A stretch of DNA of 8,523 nucleotides from contig JAQGLD010000553.1 of assembly GCA_028293055.1 (NCBI GenBank), positions 1 through 8,523 of the forward strand, written 5' to 3'. This DNA comes from Alphaproteobacteria bacterium. GTDB lineage: Bacteria; Pseudomonadota; Alphaproteobacteria; Sphingomonadales; Sphingomonadaceae. The notes under the pieces were generated by a model. It was not told the origin of the DNA. It saw only the letters and a list, made by a program, of their open reading frames with translations, and did not search any database. The first letter of the stretch is position 1, and every line of letters begins with the position of its first letter. Positions 1 to 5,770 of this stretch are shown here, one piece after another. A program made the translations under genes and the position numbers.

Positions 1-197
1 TGAGGACAGGATTCCGCCGCTTCCTTGGCGCTCTCGACCAGCTCCGCAGGTACGATCTCGTTGTCGAGATAGACAAGTCCCGCGTCATCGAGCTTGAAAA
101 CCTCGGGACAGATATCGTGGCAGACGCCATAGCCGCAGCAGGCGCCGCGGTCGGCCACGGCACGCATCGTTCCGGGCGGTTCGCCAGTCAGGTCCAT
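1..197 (-). CDS. Ferredoxin, single-cluster 3Fe-4S/4Fe-4S type (partial, C-terminus off the left edge)
   Basis: A small soluble electron carrier; 65 codons are visible. Its cysteine pattern is that of the short ferredoxins that serve P450s and some ring-hydroxylating dioxygenases: Cys20-x5-Cys26 near the N-terminus, then EVF and an acidic stretch, and a distant Cys64-Pro65 that would complete the cluster. Family members are about 60-80 residues, so only a few codons should be missing. Cys21 and Cys30 are extra; Cys30 precedes Pro31, where relatives usually have a non-cysteine residue. The start is ATG at 197. An AGGAG on this strand (213-209) lies 11 nt upstream, which is rather far, so the internal Met11 is an alternative start. 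The gene is divergent from the dioxygenase operon 161 bp away, and the inferred role is electron delivery to that dioxygenase. A P450 outside the window is the alternative partner. The family call is firm; the partner is inference. Confidence 0.88.
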   Translation of the reverse strand, partial: MDLTGEPPGTMRAVADRGACCGYGVCHDICPEVFKLDDAGLVYLDNEIVPAELVESAKEAAESCP

Positions 198-358
198 AGG
201 ATTCAGAGCTCCTCTCTCTCGGCGTTGCCACCGGTTCTGATGTCGAAAACGACCGCGGGCTCTCCGTCCCGCTTGTGTTGCATCTTCTGAACAGAGATGG
301 CATATCTGTATAGAAATTGCCAGCCATCTTGAGTGAGCGGCATTTCGGAGGATGCTAC
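198..358. promoter_or_regulatory. Divergent control region between ferredoxin and dioxygenase genes
   Basis: This 161-bp gap must hold the promoters for both divergent genes. Its part nearest the dioxygenase is AT-rich. It contains an imperfect inverted repeat, TTCTGAACAG (285-294) and CTGTATAGAA (306-315), with 8 of 10 positions complementary and an 11-nt gap. The right arm runs into ATAGAAAT (310-317), an 8-mer that recurs as one arm of the palindrome at 5661-5687. TATAGA (309-314) could serve as a -10 element for the dioxygenase operon, but I find no convincing -35 at normal spacing. The likely regulator is the IclR-type protein encoded at 4741-5598; this is an inference from position and shared motif only. 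Confidence 0.55.
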
Positions 359-1735
359 ATGCTGACGCGAACGAGCGAGACCCTTTCCGACGGCACGCGA
401 ATCGTCGATCTGGTGAGACCTGAAACTCGGGAGGTCGAGCTTCGAGTGCTCTCGGATCGCGAGATATACGATCTCGAGATGGAGCGCGTGTTCGGTAAGA
501 CCTGGCTGTTCCTCGGCCATTCCAGCGAGATTCCCAGTCCGGGGGACTTCGTGATGCGCGACATGGGCAACGATTCGGTGATCGTGGCACGAGACCGAGC
601 GGGCGAGATTCATGTTTCGCTCAACGTCTGCCCGCATCGCGGCATGCGGGTCTGCCTGGCCGACCAGGGCAACACGCAAGTTCACAAATGCGTCTATCAC
701 GGCTGGGCGTTCAAGCCGAACGGCGACTTCATCGGGTCGCCGGTGGCCGAGGAAAAGATGCACGGCGAGCTCACTCCGAAGAGCGAGCTCGGCCTGAGGA
801 AAGCGCGTGTCCACATCTATGCCGGCCTGATCTTCGCCACCTGGAACATCGAGGGCCCCTCGTTCGACGAGTTCCTCGGCGAGATGAAATGGTATTACGA
901 CATGATCTTCCAACGCACCGAGGGCGGCTGGGAGGTGCTCGGCCCTCCGCAGCGGTTCATCGTCGACGCCAATTGGAAGGCGGCCGGCGAGCAATCGGCG
1001 GCCGACGGGTTCCACACGCTCACTCTCCACCGCTGGCTCGACGAGATGTTCGGCAACGGCGGCAGCGAGCTGACCAGCACGATGTACGGCGTCGAGGTCG
1101 GCTCCGACCACGGGCACGCCCTGCGTTGCCAGTCGCTGTCGAAGAAGTTCGCCCGGGCCAAGGACTTCGACAGCGGCACGATGTCGATCGAGGAGCGCTG
1201 GAACATCCTTCCGGCGCCGGGCTGCACCACCGACATGCTCGACCAGGTCAGGAGCAAGCTGACTCCGGAACAGATGGAGCAGTTGATGACCAATCCGCCG
1301 CAGGTCGGCGGAATGTTCCCCAACGTCCTGCTCGCCTGCATCTATGCGCCGCAGCCGGACGGCCGAATCCTCGGCTCGATGGCGCTGCACACGTACATCC
1401 CGCGCGGGCCCGACAAGCTCGAGTTCGTCAACTGGGTCTTCGCCGAGAAAGGCACGTCCGAAGAGGACAAGCAGACCATGTTGCGCAACACGATATTCAT
1501 GCTCGGCACCTCGGGACTGGTCGAGCAGGATGATTCGGATACCTGGCCGCATATGACGGCGAGTGCGCGCGGGGCCCAGGGGCGCAAGATGACGATGAAA
1601 TACCAGGCGATCAACCAGCTGCCGCCCCCCGCAAACTGGCGCGGCCCGGCAATTGCCTATGACGGCTTCACCAAGGACGACACCCAGTGGAACTGGTGGA
1701 TGTACTGGCGCGAGCTGATGAGCGAACCGGCCTGA
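359..1735 (+). CDS. Rieske ring-hydroxylating dioxygenase, alpha (catalytic) subunit
   Basis: A 458-residue terminal oxygenase subunit that should insert both atoms of O2 into an aromatic ring to give a cis-dihydrodiol. The N-terminal Rieske domain (about 45-160) has the 2Fe-2S ligands Cys91-Pro-His93 and Cys111-x2-His114, spaced by 17 residues. The C-terminal catalytic domain has NWK (205-207), the bridging Asp216, iron ligands His219 and His224 (D-x2-H-x4-H), and a later EQDDSD motif (389-394) supplying the carboxylate ligand, likely Asp391 or Asp392. Length is normal for the family (about 430-470). The start is ATG at 359 because GGAGG at 347-351 lies 7 nt upstream; an in-frame TTG at 317 has no such site. 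It is followed after 61 bp by the beta subunit, implying an alpha3beta3 enzyme. The substrate is unknown. Candidates from context are polycyclic aromatic or diterpenoid acids (DitA1-like); I cannot assign a symbol. Confidence 0.95.
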   Translation: MLTRTSETLSDGTRIVDLVRPETREVELRVLSDREIYDLEMERVFGKTWLFLGHSSEIPSPGDFVMRDMGNDSVIVARDRAGEIHVSLNVCPHRGMRVCLADQGNTQVHKCVYHGWAFKPNGDFIGSPVAEEKMHGELTPKSELGLRKARVHIYAGLIFATWNIEGPSFDEFLGEMKWYYDMIFQRTEGGWEVLGPPQRFIVDANWKAAGEQSAADGFHTLTLHRWLDEMFGNGGSELTSTMYGVEVGSDHGHALRCQSLSKKFARAKDFDSGTMSIEERWNILPAPGCTTDMLDQVRSKLTPEQMEQLMTNPPQVGGMFPNVLLACIYAPQPDGRILGSMALHTYIPRGPDKLEFVNWVFAEKGTSEEDKQTMLRNTIFMLGTSGLVEQDDSDTWPHMTASARGAQGRKMTMKYQAINQLPPPANWRGPAIAYDGFTKDDTQWNWWMYWRELMSEPA

Positions 1736-1796
1736 ACCCGCCGAAGCCGCGGCCGCGAGACCGCCGACATGCCCCACACCGAGAGGAAATCAAGTG

Positions 1797-2360
1797 ATGG
1801 CCACTGCCGCGAACGACGCGATCGAAAGCAAGCCAGCAACGCCTGAACGCGTGCCGATCGGCTCGCCGGTCTATAATCGCATCCTCGAAGCCTATTATGA
1901 CGAGGCAGAGATCCTCGACGAACTGCGCTACAACGAATGGATCGAGTGGCTGGCCAAGGATCTTCGCTACACCGTTCCGCAGCGTCTTACCCGATTGCTC
2001 GCCGACCACGACAAGTCGATCGATCGCAGCGTCATGCACTATGACGAAAATTACGGAACGATGTGCGCCCGCGCCCGACGGCTGCGCGGCAATAGCGCAT
2101 TTGCCGAGGATCCGCCCTCGCGCACGCGCCGGCTGATTACCAATGTCCGGGTCCAGCTCACCGAGACCGAAGGCGAGTATCGCGTTCTCAACTACATGCT
2201 GCTGACCCGCAGCCGCTTCGAGCAGACTCGCATGCACGTGCTCAGCGGCGAGCGCCGCGACCGCATCCGTGACCTCGGCGGCCGGTTCGAGCTGGTAGAG
2301 CGCGAAGTCATCATCGACCAGTCCGTGCTAGGAATGCCGAACCTGGCGATTTTCCTCTAG
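1797..2360 (+). CDS. Ring-hydroxylating dioxygenase, beta subunit
   Basis: A 187-residue structural partner of the alpha subunit, with the NTF2/SnoaL-like fold expected of the family (usual length 160-195). Family signatures are visible: an N-terminal helix with Tyr/Glu-rich segments and W-x2-WLAKDLRYTVP at about 43-60, the near-invariant AEDPPSRTRRLITNV in the middle, a central FEQTRMHVLSGERRD strand region, and a C-terminal REVIIDQSVLGMPNLAIF segment. It has no metal-binding residues of its own; it stabilises the hexamer. GAGAGG at 1781-1786 precedes ATG 1797 by 10 nt, and also a GTG at 1794 by 7 nt, so the protein may carry one extra N-terminal residue. The first 20 residues are Ala/Pro/Lys-rich and poorly typical. 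It is the last gene of the two-gene dioxygenase operon and is followed by a strong terminator. Confidence 0.93.
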   Translation: MATAANDAIESKPATPERVPIGSPVYNRILEAYYDEAEILDELRYNEWIEWLAKDLRYTVPQRLTRLLADHDKSIDRSVMHYDENYGTMCARARRLRGNSAFAEDPPSRTRRLITNVRVQLTETEGEYRVLNYMLLTRSRFEQTRMHVLSGERRDRIRDLGGRFELVEREVIIDQSVLGMPNLAIFL

Positions 2361-2392
2361 GGCGATGTCATCGGCCTCTGGGCCGAGATTCC

Positions 2393-2430
2393 AAGGGCGC
2401 CTGGACCCCGGTCCGGCGCCCTTTTTCTTT
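2393..2430 (+). terminator. Rho-independent terminator after the dioxygenase operon
   Basis: A perfect 9-bp stem, AAGGGCGCC (2393-2401) with GGCGCCCTT (2415-2423), encloses a second short stem, GGAC (2403-2406) with GTCC (2411-2414). The right arm runs directly into a T tract, TTTTTCTTT (2422-2430). It begins 32 nt after the beta-subunit stop codon. It should separate dioxygenase transcription from the downstream beta-oxidation genes, which then need their own promoter. Confidence 0.9.
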
Positions 2431-2472
2431 GCGCAGATATTCTTCTGCAAGACGCGCATTCTAGAAACAGAA

Positions 2473-2504
2473 TTGACAAGCATCACCGGAGGGGCGACTT
2501 GTCA
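2473..2504. promoter_or_regulatory. Inverted repeat with -35-like element upstream of the 3-hydroxyacyl-CoA dehydrogenase gene
   Basis: The perfect 7-bp arms TGACAAG (2474-2480) and CTTGTCA (2498-2504) are separated by 17 nt. The left arm overlaps a consensus -35 hexamer, TTGACA (2473-2478). At 17-nt spacing the -10 position reads GACTTG, a poor match, so the promoter would need an activator or a non-sigma-70 form. A TTCTAGAA palindrome (2459-2466) lies just upstream. The site falls between the terminator and ATG 2551, where a promoter is required. Its function is inferred. Confidence 0.4.
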
Positions 2505-2550
2505 GCGCAGACGCGGGAGAATTCCCGTGCAGCGAAGGATGGGGAAGTCG

Positions 2551-3456
2551 ATGGCAGCGGAACGAAGCGGCAAGGTCACGGTGGCCGGAGCCGGCTTGAT
2601 GGGAACGGGGATTGCGCACGCTTTCGCCAGCGCCGGCTATGAGACGGTGCTGACGGACATCGCCGGCGAAGCCCTGACCCGGGCCCAATCGGCGATCGCG
2701 AAGATCCTCGACGACGGAGTCCGCCTCGGCAAGCTGGAAGCCGGCGCGGCGGAAAGTGCAAAGACCTTGCTGAGCGTGACTGCCGATACGGTCGAAGCCG
2801 CGACTGGCGCCAGCCTGCTGGTCGAGACTGTGTCGGAGCAGATGCCGATTAAGATCGCAGTCCTCGAAGCGGCCGAGCCGGTGCTCGCCGAGCACGCCAT
2901 CATCGCCACCAACACATCGGCGCTCAGCATCACCGAGATCGCGCGCGGGACTCGCGATCCGAGCCGGGTCGTCGGCATGCATTTCTTCAACCCCGTCCAC
3001 AAGATGAAGCTGGTCGAGCTGGTCCGCGGTCTCCAGACCAGCGACGAAACTCTCGCCATCGCGCGCGGATATTCGGATTCGATCGGCAAGACCTCGATCG
3101 TCGTCAACGAAGCGCCGGGCCTGACCACCAGCCGGATGTCGGCATTGGCAGGCAACGAGGCCATGTACATGCTGATGGAAGGCACGGCGAGCGCGGAGGA
3201 TATCGATACCGCGCTACGGCTCGGCTTCAACCACCCGCTCGGGCCACTCGAGCTGGGCGACGTGACCGGCTGGGACACGCGCCTTGCGGTGCTTCGTTAC
3301 CTCCACCAGACGCTCGGCGAGAAATTCCGGCCTTGCCCCCTGATCATCAAGATGGTTGCCGCCGGCCGGTTCGGCCGGAAATCGGGCGCAGGTGTCTATC
3401 GATATGAGAATGGCGAGAAAGTCCCGGGTTCCGGACTGAAAGCGAGCACGCTTTGA
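2551..3456 (+). CDS. 3-hydroxyacyl-CoA dehydrogenase (3-hydroxybutyryl-CoA dehydrogenase family)
   Basis: A 301-residue soluble NAD-dependent enzyme oxidising (3S)-hydroxyacyl-CoA to 3-ketoacyl-CoA, the third step of beta-oxidation. The N-terminal Rossmann fold carries GAGLMGTG (13-20), with Asp36 after the second strand suiting NAD. Family catalytic positions by spacing against the human enzyme (Ser137, His158, Glu170, Asn208) are Ser123 (in NTSALS), His144 (in HFFNPV), Glu156, and position 194, which is Ser instead of Asn (in LTTSRM). The C-terminal dimerisation domain ends in GRKSGAGVYRY. Length is typical (280-310). I chose ATG 2551, with GGGGA at 2541-2545 five nt upstream; ATG 2539 has its GAAGG directly adjacent, and the open frame upstream looks non-coding. 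Its stop overlaps the thiolase start, so the two products probably act in sequence on the same substrate. Confidence 0.93.
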   Translation: MAAERSGKVTVAGAGLMGTGIAHAFASAGYETVLTDIAGEALTRAQSAIAKILDDGVRLGKLEAGAAESAKTLLSVTADTVEAATGASLLVETVSEQMPIKIAVLEAAEPVLAEHAIIATNTSALSITEIARGTRDPSRVVGMHFFNPVHKMKLVELVRGLQTSDETLAIARGYSDSIGKTSIVVNEAPGLTTSRMSALAGNEAMYMLMEGTASAEDIDTALRLGFNHPLGPLELGDVTGWDTRLAVLRYLHQTLGEKFRPCPLIIKMVAAGRFGRKSGAGVYRYENGEKVPGSGLKASTL

Positions 3457-4625
3457 GCGACGTCTATATCGTCGGGGCGGCAAGAACGCCGATCGGCCGT
3501 TTCCGAGGCAGCCTCGCCTCGGTCCGCGCCGACCATCTCGGTGCTCATCTGATCCAGGCCTTGGTCGAACGCGCCGGCATCCCGCCCGCCGAGGTCGAGG
3601 ATGTGATCTTCGGCTGCGTCACCCAAATCGGCGAGCAGTCCGCGAATATCGCACGCACCGCTTTGCTCGGCGCGGGCTGGCCGAGCAGCATTCCGGGAAT
3701 GACCGTCGACCGCAAATGCGGATCGGCAGAGGCGGCGGTGCACATCGCCGCGGGCTCGATCGCGATTGGCGCCGCAGACGTGGTCGTGGCCGGCGGCGCC
3801 GAGTCGATGAGCCGGGTGCCGATGGGAAGCAATCGCGCCCTGCACGGCGAAGCTTTTGGATGGATGCTCGCAGACCGCTACGATCTGGTCTCGCAGGGCG
3901 AGGCGGCAGAACGGATCAGCGACCTCTACCAGGTGACTCGCGAGGATTGCGACGATTACGCGATAGAAAGCCATCGCCGCGCTGCGGCGGCCTCGGATTC
4001 CGGCCGTTTCGACAATGAGATCGTGCCGGTGCCCGTTGCCGAGATTCGCGAGCGCGACGTCGAGGGTGATGCAATACTTCTAACCGCGGACGAAACGATC
4101 CGGCGCGACACCAGCCGTGAGAAACTGGCAACCCTCAAGACAAGCTTTCGCGAGGGCGGGCGAGTCACCGCCGGCAACGCCTCGCAGATATCCGACGGCG
4201 CATCGGCGGTCTTGCTCATGTCCGGGGAGGCGGCGAAGCGTCTCGGGGCGAGGCCGCGAGCCCGCATCGTGGCGACGACGAGTGTCGGATCCGATCCGGA
4301 GCTGACCCTGACCGGCCCGATCGACGCCACCCGCAAGCTGCTCGCCCGAACCGGGCTTTCGACTTCGGACATAGACTTGTTCGAGGTCAACGAGGCCTTC
4401 GCCTCGGTGCCGATTGCCTGGATGAAGGAGATCGGCGTGGAACACGACCGTCTGAATGTGAATGGCGGCGCGATCGCCCTGGGGCATCCGCTTGGGGCCA
4501 CCGGAACCAGAATCATGGCGACGATGTTGAACGAGCTCGAGCGACGTCGCGGACGCTTCGCTTTGCAGGCGATCTGTTGCAATGGAGGTCTCGGCACGGC
4601 AACCCTGATCGAGCGGATCGACTAG
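3453..4625 (+). CDS. Acetyl-CoA acetyltransferase / 3-ketoacyl-CoA thiolase
   Basis: A 390-residue thiolase that cleaves 3-ketoacyl-CoA with CoA to acetyl-CoA (or propionyl-CoA) and a shortened acyl-CoA. Visible family features are the start VYIVGAARTPIGRF, nucleophile Cys89 (in DRKCGS), GGAESMS (114-120), NEAFA (313-317), His345 in GGAIALGHPLGATGTR, and acid/base Cys375 in the C-terminal CCNGGLG motif. Cys375 lies 30 residues after His345, as in the Zoogloea enzyme. Length is typical (about 390). The start is TTG at 3453, overlapping the preceding TGA by 4 nt (TTGA). No nearer ATG precedes the conserved N-terminus and no clear ribosome binding site is visible, so translation is probably coupled to the upstream gene. 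Chain-length preference cannot be read from sequence. Biosynthetic use is possible, but the neighbourhood favours degradation. Confidence 0.94.
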   Translation: MSDVYIVGAARTPIGRFRGSLASVRADHLGAHLIQALVERAGIPPAEVEDVIFGCVTQIGEQSANIARTALLGAGWPSSIPGMTVDRKCGSAEAAVHIAAGSIAIGAADVVVAGGAESMSRVPMGSNRALHGEAFGWMLADRYDLVSQGEAAERISDLYQVTREDCDDYAIESHRRAAAASDSGRFDNEIVPVPVAEIRERDVEGDAILLTADETIRRDTSREKLATLKTSFREGGRVTAGNASQISDGASAVLLMSGEAAKRLGARPRARIVATTSVGSDPELTLTGPIDATRKLLARTGLSTSDIDLFEVNEAFASVPIAWMKEIGVEHDRLNVNGGAIALGHPLGATGTRIMATMLNELERRRGRFALQAICCNGGLGTATLIERID

Positions 4626-4740
4626 CGGCCTCACCCAGGCTTCCGGCCGGCATTGTGCGATTGGTTGGCTTACGGTACCCGCTAGCGCTAACAGCAGCCG
4701 GCTCAACGTCTGCGCCCACCCTGATATTTTCCGAGGTTTG
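4626..4740 (+). promoter_or_regulatory. Probable promoter region of the IclR-type regulator
   Basis: This 115-bp gap precedes the regulator. It holds an 8-bp palindrome TAGCGCTA (4683-4690) and a GC-rich palindrome CCGGCCGG (4643-4650) just after the thiolase stop. CCGGCCGG has no T tract, so I do not call a terminator. A weak promoter reading is TTGGCT (4665-4670) with TAACAG (4689-4694) at 18-nt spacing, overlapping the TAGCGCTA palindrome, which could be an autoregulatory operator. GAGG (4733-4736) is the ribosome binding site. Only the palindromes are direct observations. Confidence 0.3.
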
Positions 4741-5598
4741 ATGACCAGTCGCAGCAGCCCGGTAAAGAAGCAAATTGAAGTGGCCGCGGCCAAGCCCCCC
4801 CGCTCGCGTGTCTCGCCTGCCCAGGCCGCCCCGAAGGAAGCGGATTCCGCCAAGACGGTAATCGTGAAGCCCGTGGTCAATGCGGTGCGGATCATGCGCT
4901 ACCTCAGCGAGAACGGCAGCCCTGCCCGAGCGATCACGATCGCGCGGAGCCTGTCGATCAACGCCAGCACCTGCTTCAACATCCTCAGGACCCTGGTTCT
5001 CGAGGAAGTCGTCGAATTCGACGCGCTGTCGAAGACCTATACGACCGGACTCGGGCTCACCCGCTTGGTCGAGAATTTCCTGACCGAGGGGCAGCGCGTG
5101 GCCGCCGCGGCGCCGCATATGGCCGATCTGGCCTCGGAATATAGCGTGACCATGGCGCTGTGGAAGCGCGTGGCGACCGACAGGATCGTGCTCGTCAAGA
5201 ATGTCTCCAGCCCGGCGAATCTGCGAATCGAAATGGCCGAAGGCCAGCGCCTGCCGATGATGATGGGCGCGACGGGGCGGCTTTTCGCACCCCGCCTCGG
5301 TCTCACCGACCGCAAGCTGCAGGCGATGTTCCGCACCCTTCGCTGGCAGAGGCCGCTAACCTTCGAGGAATATTGGAAGCAGGTTGAACTTGCCCAGCAG
5401 CAGGGCTGGGCGATCGACGACGGGTATTTCTCCAGTGGCGTCAAAAGCCTCGCCGTGCCGGTCGACGATCGTAACGGTGAGCTCGCTTATACGTTGGTGG
5501 CTATCATGTTCCGCAGCCAGCTCGACGAGGATCGGCTCGAGGAGCTCGGTCATGCGATGACTGCGCTCGCGCCCAGGCTCGCTTCGATCCTGCTCTGA
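4741..5598 (+). CDS. IclR-family transcriptional regulator
   Basis: A 285-residue DNA-binding regulator. Residues about 44-105 form the winged helix-turn-helix: AVRIMRYLSENG, then AITIARSLSINASTCFNILRTL for the HTH, then the wing ending in TYTTGLGL. Residues about 118-283 are the IclR effector-binding domain, with MAEGQRLPMMMGATGRLF (165-182), GWAIDDGYFSSGVKSLAVPV (222-241) and a C-terminal helix. The first 43 residues are an extra Lys/Ala/Pro/Ser-rich extension, probably disordered. Start ATG 4741 is preceded by GAGG 4 nt away; TTG 4738 is too close to it. Family members commonly bind intermediates of aromatic or acyl-CoA catabolism and act as activators or repressors of adjacent operons. 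The inferred targets are the dioxygenase/ferredoxin region and the acyl-CoA dehydrogenase operon, which share the motif ATAGAAAT. The ligand is unknown. Confidence 0.93.
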   Translation: MTSRSSPVKKQIEVAAAKPPRSRVSPAQAAPKEADSAKTVIVKPVVNAVRIMRYLSENGSPARAITIARSLSINASTCFNILRTLVLEEVVEFDALSKTYTTGLGLTRLVENFLTEGQRVAAAAPHMADLASEYSVTMALWKRVATDRIVLVKNVSSPANLRIEMAEGQRLPMMMGATGRLFAPRLGLTDRKLQAMFRTLRWQRPLTFEEYWKQVELAQQQGWAIDDGYFSSGVKSLAVPVDDRNGELAYTLVAIMFRSQLDEDRLEELGHAMTALAPRLASILL

Positions 5599-5660
5599 AC
5601 TCCCCGTCGTGGGCAGGCCTAAGAAAAGGCTGGCTAGTCGCGCCTTCGATCTGTAATGAG

Positions 5661-5687
5661 ATTTCTATTCTGAGATAAGATAGAAAT
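5661..5687. promoter_or_regulatory. Perfect 8+8 palindrome, candidate operator upstream of the acyl-CoA dehydrogenase operon
   Basis: ATTTCTAT (5661-5668) and ATAGAAAT (5680-5687) are perfectly complementary arms separated by 11 nt. The block is AT-rich within GC-rich DNA and lies 84-110 bp before ATG 5771, in the 172-bp gap after the regulator gene. TAAGAT (5676-5681) inside it resembles a -10 element, but no good -35 is visible at normal spacing. The arm ATAGAAAT recurs at 310-317 before the dioxygenase gene. Position, symmetry and recurrence suggest a regulator site, plausibly for the adjacent IclR-type protein; this is inference. Confidence 0.55.
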
Positions 5688-5770
5688 GAGCGGAGAGGCG
5701 TGACTGGGTCAACTCACAAGGGTGCGTCGGCGCAACCGGCCTGCATCGCCGACTGGTGCAGGGCCGCATC

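Noticed and set aside
317..358. TTG 317 as the start of the dioxygenase alpha subunit
   Set aside because: ATG 359 has a GGAGG at 7-nt spacing, while TTG 317 has no ribosome binding site and lies in the candidate operator.
203..1777. A 524-codon open frame on the - strand covering nearly the whole dioxygenase alpha gene
   Set aside because: It is antisense to a gene with intact Rieske and iron-ligand motifs, its translation shows no recognisable domain, and long antisense frames are expected in GC-rich DNA.
2365..2550. N-terminal extension of the 3-hydroxyacyl-CoA dehydrogenase back to 2365
   Set aside because: It would run through the intrinsic terminator and the inverted repeat, and its translation is low-complexity and unlike the family; the conserved Rossmann fold begins just after ATG 2551.
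4643..4650. CCGGCCGG as a terminator after the thiolase gene
   Set aside because: There is no T tract and the short self-complementary stem leaves no loop; such GC palindromes are frequent here.
5614..5635. GCCT...AGGC hairpin after the regulator gene as a terminator
   Set aside because: Only 4 bp pair cleanly and no T tract follows.
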